A DNA stretch of 64,000 bases. Origin: Acridotheres tristis (Eukaryota > Chordata > Aves > Passeriformes > Sturnidae). Made by a program: the position numbers and the translations under genes. The stretch is taken from contig CM072895.1 of the NCBI GenBank assembly GCA_037013685.1, forward strand, positions 9,894,463-9,958,462, given 5' to 3'. Below the pieces are notes generated by a model. The model was not told the origin of the DNA. It did not search any database and worked only from the letters and a program-made list of their open reading frames with translations. How positions within the stretch are numbered: the stretch's first letter is position 1; each line of letters starts with the position of its first letter. Of the stretch, positions 10,031 through 57,366 are shown one piece after another.

Positions 10031-12609
10031 CTGACGGATGTTGCCTTTGGACCAGACCCTCCTGCAGCCCAGCTGCCGAGAGAACGCTGTGGTGAGCCCG
10101 TGGGCTGTCTGGAATCCATCACTGTCTGTGCACAGGGACGCCAGCCAAACCCTGCTGCTGCCTGCTGCTGGCAGCTCTTGGCTTTCCAGGGGAGCACCTG
10201 TGGGTCCCCTCACTTCCCAGCACTGGAATTCAGCTGGAGAACCCACTGTGCCATCAGCAGTGGCTGGGAAGGGGAGCAGTCACCCCCCAGCCCAGGGGAG
10301 CCCCAGCCCAGCTGATGGGGGCCATGCTGGGGGAATGGTGCTTTTTGTCCCCTGCCAAGGTGTGGGTTGGTACCTCCAAAGTGTGGAGGTGCCATGGAGA
10401 GTGTCCCTTGCCAGCCTGATGTGCTGGGCCATGCTACAGGGATCCAGGTGCTACAGGGCATTTTCTGGCTCTGCCACTGCATTCCCAGATCCTTGGGAAC
10501 ATCCATTCAGCCCTCCCCATGAGGCCCAACACTCTTCGGGGTTCATCCCCCTCTCCTTGAGCAGCAAATTCCCCATCCTGCAAACAGACCCCAAAGGAGC
10601 ATCATCCCTCTGTTCCCATGGGGCAGCACCTGCCCAAAATATCTCTGGTGTTCCTTCCTTGTTTTGTCTGCATCCCTACCAGGATAAGCCACTCCTGGAG
10701 CTTCACCAACACCTGGCCACAGCACCCTTAGAGGTCTGCAGCAGGTGTGGTGGTTCCTGAGAGCAGGAATTGGAGAAGGATGGAGTGGGTTGCCTGAGTT
10801 TGGGATGTGCCTGCACACACATGTACATGTCCTTCCCCCAGACGGGAAGGCCCCAGCAGGCAGGAAGAAAAAGGAATTCCAGCTCAACTCCAAATGCATT
10901 CTCACACCAGCTCAAGCTGCCAAACCCCAAAGGCCCCCAAAAATTCAAATTTGGTCTCCAAATCAACTGATCTGATTCCTGTCTTAGTGCCAGCACTTGC
11001 TCCTCCAGCATAAGGACAGAGAAGCAGGGCTGGAATGTGTGTCCCACGAGCAGGAGGGGTTTTCCTGGGTGCTGGGTCGGGAGTTTAACATAAACCAGAA
11101 TGTCTCATGGCACTGACTCCCGCAACTGGAGATTTCCTGGGGAAAAGTGGGGCCTTTATCCAGCTGCAAAACAGATGTGTGGGCTGCCCATGCACCATAA
11201 TGCAGGCAGGGCAGGGGCTCAGTTGCTCCCCAGCACTGCTCCATCACCTTGAATTTGGAGGCTCACATCCCCAAACAGGGGACAGCAGCCACAGCCCCAC
11301 AGGTATCTGCTGGACATTGTTACATCCAGCTGGAGGTTTGGGAAAGAGGCAAGGAGGCAAATGTTCCTCCTTGCCCAAAGTCCTTCGTGGCTAAAGCAAC
11401 CAGGAAAGTAAGCACATGGAAATGCAAGGAATGGGAGTACAGGAAGGGGCACAAGGAGCCCTGCTTCCCTCCTCATGCTCTAAACATCCTCATGTCCTAA
11501 CAGTGAGAGGGAATGTGGGCAGTGCTGGGGAGCAGCACAGTCCCCCTGTCCCACAGGAGCATCCCCCACTGCTCTGGGAATGTGCACCCATGGACAAACC
11601 CAACAGCACCTGCAGGATGAAGGAGCACCCTCATTAAGGCAGCTACAAAATTAACAAGCTGGCTCCACCACCCACATCAACTTCTAAAAAGTCAGGTGAG
11701 GGCGGGAGGGAGGAAACAGGAGCCAGTTACTTTTAAGATCACTGGTGAGCAGTAAAGCAGGAAAGTGGCCTGAGGTGTCACACCAGCAACATGGGGCTGG
11801 ACATCTTTAAAATGTCATTTTAATCTTCTTTTCATCTCCAGAAAAGCAGCCATGGCTGTCAGGGATGAGCGAATGAGCACAGGAATCATTTATGGGGGAA
11901 TTCCACCTTCTGCTGTCAGTGACCCGGGAGGGCAGCACCTTTCCCAGAGACCTTCTCCTTCAGGATTAATAGGGGTGCCCAGAGCACAGCCCAGAGTCAC
12001 TCACAGAGCAGTGAGACCCCATGTCCTCGCTGCCAGCAGCAGGGATGGCTTGGTCATGCTCTGAGGAACCCAAAGGAAAACCCTTCAGGATGCTGCCCCA
12101 CTGTGCTGCTCACAGAGCCTCCCAGAAGCGGTTTTGGAGGAAATCCAGCCTTTTAGGAAAGCAGAAGATCCAACTACTGACCAGAGTTTGCAGCCATGGG
12201 GCCCATAGGTTTAGCTCATCCTCCCCTGCATTCCTTCCAAGGAGGCAAACCAGAAAGAATTATTTATATGTCTGTATTAGAAATAGAAGATGCTAAAACC
12301 AGCAGCTGAGGTGCAACTCCAACTTCCAAGCCCCTGAAGGATCAGGGAGCTCAATGAAGCTGCGATGGGTTAAATACTGCCTGACCCATGCCTCGGGTGA
12401 GCACCAGGGATGCCCCGGTGAGATCGGGGGGAGGAGAGAACTCTCCCAGCCTGACCCCGAGTTCAGCCACAGCCCTGCACAGAGCAGCCATGGGAGAGCA
12501 TCCCACTGCCAGAGGCACTCCCAGCCCATGGCATCACCACTCCTGACACTCCCTTCCCCATCTCGCACACCTCAGCAGCGGCAGGACGATGCCCCCGCCT
12601 CACTCTGAC
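10031..12609. other. Intergenic, GC-rich, no supportable gene
   Basis: It includes a 240-codon plus-strand frame at 10038-10760. The predicted product has no domain, signal peptide or transmembrane pattern that I recognise. A 102-codon frame on the other strand overlaps its start. Treated as chance. Confidence 0.45.
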
Positions 12610-12870
12610 CCTCCCCGCTCTGGTTTAACCCCTGTGCGGTGTCTCCCTCCCGCCGAGGCCAGGGCGAGGCTCAGAGGGACCAGGCGGGCGAGGATGCTCC
12701 GTGCCCGGGCTCACGGGAGCCTCTCCAGGGGAGCTCAGCGGGATTTAGAGCCTGGCAGACGGACGTGACTGCGAGGCAGTCGCCTGGTGCTAATTAAAGA
12801 AGGGATATATTTAGGCACCCGGTTATCCCCTGCGTTTCACTTATTTTTAGCTCCCAGTCTGCCAGGCTGG
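12610..12870. promoter_or_regulatory. Candidate cis-regulatory island (CpG-rich next to AT-rich motif cluster)
   Basis: A CpG-containing block (about 12630-12780) directly abuts an AT-rich block with TAATTAAA (12791-12798), GGTTATCCCC (12821-12830) and TTATTTTTAG (12841-12850). The last fits the MEF2 consensus YTAWWWWTAR, and TAATTA is a homeodomain core. The abrupt AT block inside GC-rich DNA is suggestive only. Confidence 0.3.
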
Positions 12871-14035
12871 GCTGGCACATGGGGAAGGGCACGGATACAA
12901 GGTGGGATGGATCCAGCCCCAGCAGCAAGGAGGTCACAGCCACATGTCCTGGCCAGCACTGAGCCCCTGGGGACAAAAACCTCTGTCCAAGCTGGCTGCA
13001 AAGGAAGAGAAAACTTTCTTCTTTTTTCCCCAGAAAGGCAGGAAAATGAGTTTCAGGGAGCGATAGGACCATCCCTGCTCTGTCCTTGTCCCAGATCCAT
13101 CCAGCCTTTCCCACCACGCACCCCCCATATCCAGGAGTTGAAAATGGCCCTTTTTGGAATCACCCAGCAAAAAGCACAGCGGTGCCCAGGGCAGAGGCAG
13201 CCCCCTCATTGTCAGAGACCCATCCCTCTGCAGTGGCACTGGACTGGCAGCAATCCCACTGGTTCCCATACCTTCTTTCATTCCAAAACTGCCCCTCAGC
13301 ACAGCCAGAGCGTGTCCTTGGCACATGGCTGAGCACCCCATCCACATGGGCCATCAGCAGGTGTTGAGCTGCCTTAGGTCTTAAGTACCTGAAAAGAGTG
13401 GAGAAACAGCAGGAAGGACAGTGCCCAGCATCCCTGCATTCCTCCCCACTTTGTTTCATTCCTACAAGCACTCTGGGGTTTTATATTTGGGGGTTTGGAA
13501 TTTTTTCCCCTTTCCAGTGTGAAATACTGATCAGGTCTATGCTACCCTCCCATCCCCCCCAGCCCAGCACAGCTCCTGGCTGCCCTGCTTCCCTCATGGG
13601 GTGTGGGAGAAAATCAAAATAATGGGATAATTAATAACCCAGGGAGTTGAAACCAAGCCGAAAGCCAGGCTGCTCTGGCTGGCCTGGGAGGAGGCTTCCC
13701 AGCAGGAAAGGTTTGGTTTGAGGGTATTTTTGGAGCTGAACAGCATCCAGGGGTGGCCAAATTTCTTCTTAGGTGGCCCATCAGGTAAAGCCTCTCCCAA
13801 AACAGCGAGGCTGGGAAGTTTGGACCATAACTCAGTAAATCTCAGATGGAAAAACCTCCCCACCCCAGTTTCTTTACTTATTTAAATCCTTTGACTCCAG
13901 GAGCAGGTGTCCTGCACCCTCCAGTCTGTGGAGAGTGGCCAGGGCTGTGTGGGGTTGTGAGCCCCCAGCACCTGGGCTGCAGCTTTCCCTGGTTCCCTGC
14001 TGCCCATCAGAATTAGGCAGCCCGTTTGAGCAGGT
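12871..14035. other. Intergenic, no supportable gene
   Basis: GC-rich with several chance frames on both strands. No RNA gene or repeat recognised. Confidence 0.5.
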
Positions 14036-14215
14036 TTACCATAATCATCAAATAACTCGTTCATTGACAGCATGTCAGGCTGAGAAGATTGACTGAGCCC
14101 TCGTTTGCTGATTGCTAATTAGCTTAACATTCCTAATCCCTCATTAGTGACTATGAAGTAAGCTCTGAAATATGAGGTCAGCCCTAATCAGCGTTTAAAA
14201 TATAAAGCCCACTGG
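14036..14215. promoter_or_regulatory. Candidate enhancer: homeodomain-motif-rich AT island
   Basis: An AT-rich island in GC-rich surroundings. It holds the palindrome GCTAATTAGC (14114-14123), TAATCC of the Otx/Pitx type (14134-14139), further ATTAG/TAATCA cores near 14143 and 14185, a Meis-like TGACAG (14065-14070) and an AGGTCA half site near 14175. Dense, varied homeodomain cores of this kind are common in conserved developmental enhancers. Conservation cannot be tested here. Confidence 0.35.
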
Positions 14216-14488
14216 CACATGATGGAGGCTGGAGAGGGGGTGGCTGCAGGCCAGCCCTGGGTGCTTCCATGGTCACAGGGAATGAGGTTGAGCAGAGAGG
14301 AAGAGTTAAACCCTGTGCAGCCACAGAGATCTGCACATCCCCCCAGAGCTCAGTGCCCAACCTGGACCCACACCAGGAACAGGCAGCAGCATCGTGGGTG
14401 CAACACAAGGGGTCCCAGGTTCCCCTCGAGTCCCCAGTGCATCCACGAGCAATTCCAGCTGTGGCTTCCATTCTGGGCAGACTATCTA

Positions 14489-14610
14489 CAGAATCACAGA
14501 ATATTCTGAGCTGGAAGGGACCCACAAGGATCATGAGTCCAGCTGTTAAGTGAGTAGCCCGTACAGGGATCAAACCACCAGCACCATACTCTGACCAACA
14601 GTGGGAGGCC
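14489..14610 (-). mobile_element. tRNA-Ile-headed SINE with CR1 tail (TguSINE1-like)
   Basis: Read on the minus strand, the 5' part (14610 down to about 14558) follows a tRNA-Ile gene. It has the A-box side around GTTGGTCAGAG, a B box GGTTTGATCC (consensus GGTTCGANNCC with a CpG-decay change), and a 3' acceptor stem matching CCCGTAC. About 16-17 bases covering the anticodon arm are missing. The 3' part (about 14557-14489) is a CR1 LINE 3' end, ending in the characteristic ATTCTGTG-type repeats. This head-tail design matches the passerine SINE group known as TguSINE1, which is moved by CR1 reverse transcriptase. It is old and degraded. It could instead be a plain CR1 tail with chance tRNA likeness, but the colinear match makes this unlikely. 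Confidence 0.7.
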
Positions 14611-14880
14611 AAGCACCCGTGCAGGATGCTCTGGTTTTCCCCCCAGTTCCCATCTTCAAGATTCCAGGTTACCTGCAGGCAGCCAGGCTGTGGCAGTGGG
14701 ACTTTCCCCAGGGATTCACCCACACCCTCTGATCATGGGAGAAGGAATCAAATCTCAGCATTGGCAAGTGGGCACCGAAGTGTGCTGGGCTGCCACTTCC
14801 ATGCCATCATTTGGGAGGAAAAAATGGTCCTTAGTTGTTGTGGCTTAATCCTCTGGAAGAATAAACTGTTGTGGACTGAG
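14611..14880. other. Intergenic unique sequence
   Basis: No gene or element recognised between the SINE and the next AT-rich island. Confidence 0.5.
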
Positions 14881-15025
14881 AGTTACTTATTCCCGGCTGG
14901 GGAAACTTCTACAGGAGCGCTGCTGACGTTAAAATAACTCTAATTAAACTCCAGCTAGTGAGCCTTTAAAAAGGAGAAAAATATATCTGTTTCCATGAAA
15001 ATGCAATTTGAAAAGACCTTGCACA
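14881..15025. promoter_or_regulatory. Candidate cis-regulatory AT-rich island
   Basis: It contains a CRE-like TGACGTTA (14924-14931), TAATTAA (14941-14947), a near-palindromic CCTTTAAAAAGG (about 14963-14974) and ATGCAATTTG (15001-15010). It resembles the 14.04-14.21 kb island in composition. Motif evidence only. Confidence 0.25.
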
Positions 15026-15139
15026 CAAATCTGCTTATCCAGGGCGATGTTCCCACCTCAGACTCTGCTGCTGGAGATGGTGCTGTGGATTTGGGCTGGG
15101 GCAGGTCCCTGCAGGGAGCAGGGAGCCTTTGCCATGAGC

Positions 15140-15320
15140 CCGGCGGGTGATTCCAGCTGCAGGAGAGGCACCGCTGTCCCCTCGCTGCGCTCCCGTCCCC
15201 CGGGCCCTCTCGGCGTGGGCTGGAACATCTCTGTTTGATGAGCCCACGTCAGCGATGACGCCCAGCGACACGGCGAGCAGAGGAGCTGCAAATCTCCTGC
15301 GGACCGAGCCCAGCTTCGCC
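15140..15320. promoter_or_regulatory. Small CpG-rich block with CRE/UPRE-like sites
   Basis: A short CpG-dense stretch. CCACGTCA (15244-15251) is the reverse complement of the UPRE/XBP1-type TGACGTGG, followed three bases later by GATGACG (15254-15260). No transcript can be assigned. It could be an enhancer, an unannotated promoter, or just GC-rich DNA. Confidence 0.25.
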
Positions 15321-16065
15321 CCCGATCCCTGCTCCTGCTTCTCTGGAACACGGAGACACGGGGATATTTTGAGCATCCTTGGCAGCAGCGAATGAGGATT
15401 AGTCCAATCCCCCCAGACAGGAACGTCTCCCCAGCTCTATTTCCAAGGACAGGAATAGCCTTTGAAGGCTTTTCCACGTGGAGGGCACAACACCTGCAAA
15501 TGTTAAAAGCAAAGATCTGTTTCTGGAAAGGTTTTGGGTGGTGCAGCATCAAGGCTGCCTAAATAAACGGGTGAAAAAAGGGCCATGTAGCACCTGCTGG
15601 CTCTTGCCCCGTGGCTAATCCAAGCCCCTGCACTTTGGATTTCGTTGTGCATCCAGTTCCTGAACCCATGAGACCCAGGGTGCAGGTGTGGCCAGTCACA
15701 TCCTCAGCTTGCTCAGCCAAGTTTCATGTCTGACAGGTTTTTACCCCTTTTACCCCTTACATGTTTTTACCACCAGGACCCTGCATTAGAAGGGGCACAA
15801 AACACTATAAACTTACAGACTCAGTGGAGGATGGTAAATTGTGGGCTTGACTTTCAGAGTGGAAAGCTTTGGCTTAGCCACACATCTGGCCTGTGGAGCA
15901 GAAAATCCCAAAGAGCCTGGCAGAGTTACTCCTATACCCAGACACTCCATAGGCCATTTTCTGCCCCATCAAGCAGCTGCTGAGCAGGCAGGTTGGGAGC
16001 ACAGCCACCCCCAGCACTGTGGGAAACTGAGAGGAGACCAACCAAGAGACAAACACGAGTTTGGA
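15321..16065. other. Intergenic, no supportable gene
   Basis: Transition from GC-rich intergenic DNA to the more AT-rich presumed MAST2 3'UTR. No gene, RNA or repeat recognised. Confidence 0.5.
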
Positions 16066-16093
16066 TTTATGTAAAAAAAAAAAATTATTTATT
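16066..16093 (-). terminator. Candidate distal MAST2 poly(A) site
   Basis: On the minus strand AATAAA (16088-16093) is followed by a long T run (16072-16084), a normal signal plus U-rich element order. The composition also changes here, with GC-rich DNA to the left. Other minus-strand AATAAA signals that could give shorter 3'UTRs lie at about 16986, 18084 and 18714. Confidence 0.4.
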
Positions 16094-19000
16094 TTGGAGG
16101 AGGATTTGAACATCGACATGCAGGTACAACATGAATAAAAATTATTGCACCGCTATTATGTGGCAATTGTTCAAGTTTCTAAAAACACAGAAATTCCACA
16201 CTTTCTCTTATCTAGCTAAGTGCTGAGTGACACAGCTTGGCAGAGCCCAGCGCAGGAGGTGCTCTCACAGCCACCTGGATATGGTAATCAAACACAACGT
16301 AAACACACACTTCTGTCAAATCTTCTACTAGAAGTACAGAATTATCCTTCACATCCAGTAAGAGAAAACCAGAGAAAGACTTTATCCTCCCCTCTTCGGA
16401 AGAAAAAAGAAATAAAAAAAAAAAAATACTCCAAATCACACCTTAATGCAAGTGTGGCAAACAAACCCACAGGTCACTCCTACCCCTTCCCCCACAAGCG
16501 CTCTTTAGGACAGCAGCAGCCAAAGGCCTCCAACATTCGGACCTGGGAGTGGCCAGTACAACGCTAAAGTCTAATATTTACAATAAATATCATCCATTTC
16601 TCTTAGTTTGCAACAGTAAGAGACAAAGGGAAAAATAACACTGAGGCATGAGGCAGGGATGTGCCAGCTGGATGCAGGAGCAGAGAGGAGCTGCAGAGGC
16701 TGAACCAGCTTAAGACACTGCCATCCCAACATGGATGAGGAGCAGGAGACACACCCAAGCTGACAGAAGGGAAGAGGGAAACAAAGCAGGAAAGCAGCAT
16801 ATTTGGATGGTGACATGCAGGGCTCATTCACCAAACACACACCTCACACTCCTGACTTCCACCTTGTGCCTGCCTGACTCGGGATTATCCACGGACACCA
16901 AGGGGCTTCCCTTGGGTACCATGGGTCTGCCCCTCAGACACAGCTTTTCCAACATCCTGTTCCTTCCCAACACATTTTGCAAGCTTTTATTTGAGAAAGT
17001 ATTTGAGGAATTCGTAGCAGAGCAAGGAGTAGGTCTTGGTGTATCTACCTGGCTTAATATCAAGATTTAATGGAAAAAATCTTTTTGCTCAAACACTTTG
17101 CTGAAGTGAGCCATGTAAATTTGACAGCAGGAAGAACAGGGATAATGGGGCACCTGGCACACAGAGGGAAACTGCAGGACTGACCAAGAGCGGGGGATAC
17201 AGGGCTTCACTAAAATGCTTTCCTGGCAACGTTGTTTGGCTTTGGCTTCCAAAAAACCAGGGATTTTTAATTGCACTGACCACTCTGTACCGTAGCTACA
17301 AAAGAGGCAACGAAACACATACCTCACCTCTTCTTTGGCCAACACAGGCAAAAGCAGCAAAAGCTGTGACATAGCAAGGGGTTTCACTCCTCCTTTTATG
17401 CCTAGGAAAGGATAATTCTGCAATTCAGCATGGGAAGTGCTGGCTGCAAAGGCAGGGAGTCAGCAGCTCACAGCTGGTACCATCACAGGGTCCAGCCAGT
17501 GGGGGATGAACCAGGTTACCCAGCCTGGCTCACACCCCGTGCTCACCTCCTAGGAGCAGTGGTCAGTTTTCTCCTCAGGTGTTTTAAACACAGAAGGAAA
17601 AGGGGGACCTGCCACCCAGGGAACAGCCACATCCTCACACAACTCCATAATTTACACAGACACTTCAATCTCGCCAAGGTCAGGTGCTCTCAGGAGATCA
17701 GCTGACAAGGAAGCTTGTCTTTGTAATTACCACAGACTCAGGATGCCAAATCCACTTTTCACTCTTCCTGTCCATGCCATAATATCCTGCGCTGTTTCTC
17801 AACAAGTTTTCAGTAGATCAACCCATCAGGGAGAAAACCAGCCAGAGAAGTACCAGATCCTGCCAAGTCTGTTCCTTACTTGCTATTGCTCTACATCAGC
17901 ACTGAATGACACTCACCACCAAGAGCACTTGGAGATGCTGGAGACACCCAGGACCCTGACAAGGCAGTGGAAATGCTGTGGTTTGTAATTGCAAACCAAG
18001 TGTAAACGAGCAGCCTATGAATTCCAGGAAAAAGAGCAGAGAGACAGCACAGCAGGCTCTGCTCTCAATACCACCACAGCTAGGTTTATTAGGGTGTTAC
18101 CTGGGAGCGCTGAGGCTTTGGTTAGTGTAGTAGCAACACCATACATGTTCACACTGACACACGGAGTAAACACTCATTTAAACATGTCAAAAAAAAAAAA
18201 AAAAGCTCAAACCAAACCAAAACTTGGTCCAGGAATGAAATCCAAGCAGCCAAAATCAAGTATATAATGGGGGGGAAGCAATTGCTACACAAAAAGAAAC
18301 AGGGTGAGATTCCAGAGATTTTTTTGAGTTGTGGGTTGTACTGAAATCAGGTTGAAAGAGATGGAGAAGATATATTCCTATATAATAAACACATCTGCAT
18401 TTAGGGAAAGCGAATCAAAACTTCAAGTTCAGAGAAAGCCAAGACAGTGAAGGAAGCAGCAGTGTAAGGAAACCAGACCAACAGAGATGGGGTTTAGCCT
18501 GGAATACTGTTGCAGTCATTCTACTTCTAACAGAGTAAGCCAGTGAGCAGGGCACTATCCCTCACGGGTGACCCGCAGGGAGATCCACTCAGACAAGACT
18601 AGGATAACAAGCTGAGCACAATCTGGGACAAATGATGGGAGTGTTCATTGAGAGGAACCTTTAATTGGATGAAGAAATGGCTTACAGTGCTACAGGTATC
18701 ACCACTCAACACATTTATTGGTGCATTATTATTGGTCTAATCCTCAGCAAGGAGCACTGTCACCCAGAGTCGGTCACACTTAAAGTAAAGCGATGTCTAA
18801 ACCTAGGAGCAAAGAGTAAGTTTTTAATGCAAAGTGACCTCAGCAGTGGAAATGATCTAGCTATCAAAGCTGAAATCTGAAAATATCACATGTGTTTTGA
18901 AGTCTGCTTGCAGCTTGACCACAGAACTCGAGGAGTCTGAACTCTTCATAGGTTTGTTTTTACAACGGGCAGATTCAGAAAACTCAGCAAGTTTCCCAAA

Positions 19001-20015
19001 CCCCAATTCAGAAATGTTAAGGGACACCTTAAAATCCCTACCTATTTTAGACTCACCAGGAGAAGCAAAAGTCTCCAAAGGTTGTTTTTCATTGAGATAA
19101 CTTTGCCAGACACACTGGAGAATAAGCAACTACAAATTTTTCTACTTTAAAACCAATCTACAGGCAACCCTTTCCTGGGGTCACTTACTCGGAGGCAGGG
19201 CAAGTTATGAATTGAAGCCAGAGAAAGGAAGATAAAACATCACTAAAATTTTAAAAACAGAGGGAAAAATTGCCATGTGTCCCATACAGATAAGTAAAAA
19301 CAATCCCAAAAAAAGCCAGCTTATGGATTGGAGATTTCTCTTTCTGATAATTCCATTGAAAAATATTCTTACTTGTTTCAAAGAGAAGACAGGGATCTCT
19401 CTCTGTCCAGTCTCTCCAGCCAAGTCCTTTGTCTCCACATCCTCTAAGGACATAGGACTGTGAACATGGTGACAAAGAGATTTTACTTGCACCAAAGAGG
19501 GTCTGTAGTTTCAGAATAACTTGCAGACAAGAGAGTAGGTTCTTATTCTTGTCAAGGGACATTAGATTGGAAATCTGGAGCAAAAACTTGACATTTGTGA
19601 ATTTCAATGGAATTTCAAAGAGAATGCTGAAAAGCAGAAATTTAAAAACAAGCTGCCTTTTTTGCACACAGAATTTTTGGGATCTCAAATAAATGCAGAA
19701 TTAGAGGGAAGAGCACATCAGGCCCTAAACTCAGGCAAAATAAAAGGTGTGAAAGGGAAAAAAAATAAAACCAAAGTGTTTCTTAAGCCCTGCTTTAAAG
19801 ATACCCTGTTCTAAAGAGACCTCAAACAGCAAGCACTACTGTGTACAAAAATAGAATAGCAAGGATGAAAAAACACAAAAAACAGTATGAAAAAAACCCT
19901 CCCAAAAATAGATGTACACAAGTTCTATTTTATATTAGTGTATATTACAAAATTCAAACATGCAGTCTCTATTTTGAATGTAGAACGCTCCAGTCCATGA
20001 GTACCAGCGATGCTG
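16066..20015 (-). other. MAST2: MAST2 3'UTR (extent inferred)
   Basis: Sequence following the MAST2 stop codon, read on the minus strand. The first few hundred bases are T-rich and UTR-like. No splice site or second gene is evident before 16.07 kb. The length of about 3.9 kb rests on the AATAAA at 16088 and the change in composition. A shorter UTR is possible. A 16-base T run (minus strand, 18204-18189) lies inside. Confidence 0.45.

Positions 20016-57366
<37,351 letters not shown>

Noticed and set aside
14550..14610. Functional tRNA-Ile gene
   Set aside because: The anticodon arm is missing and a CR1 tail follows, so this is a SINE head and not a tRNA gene.
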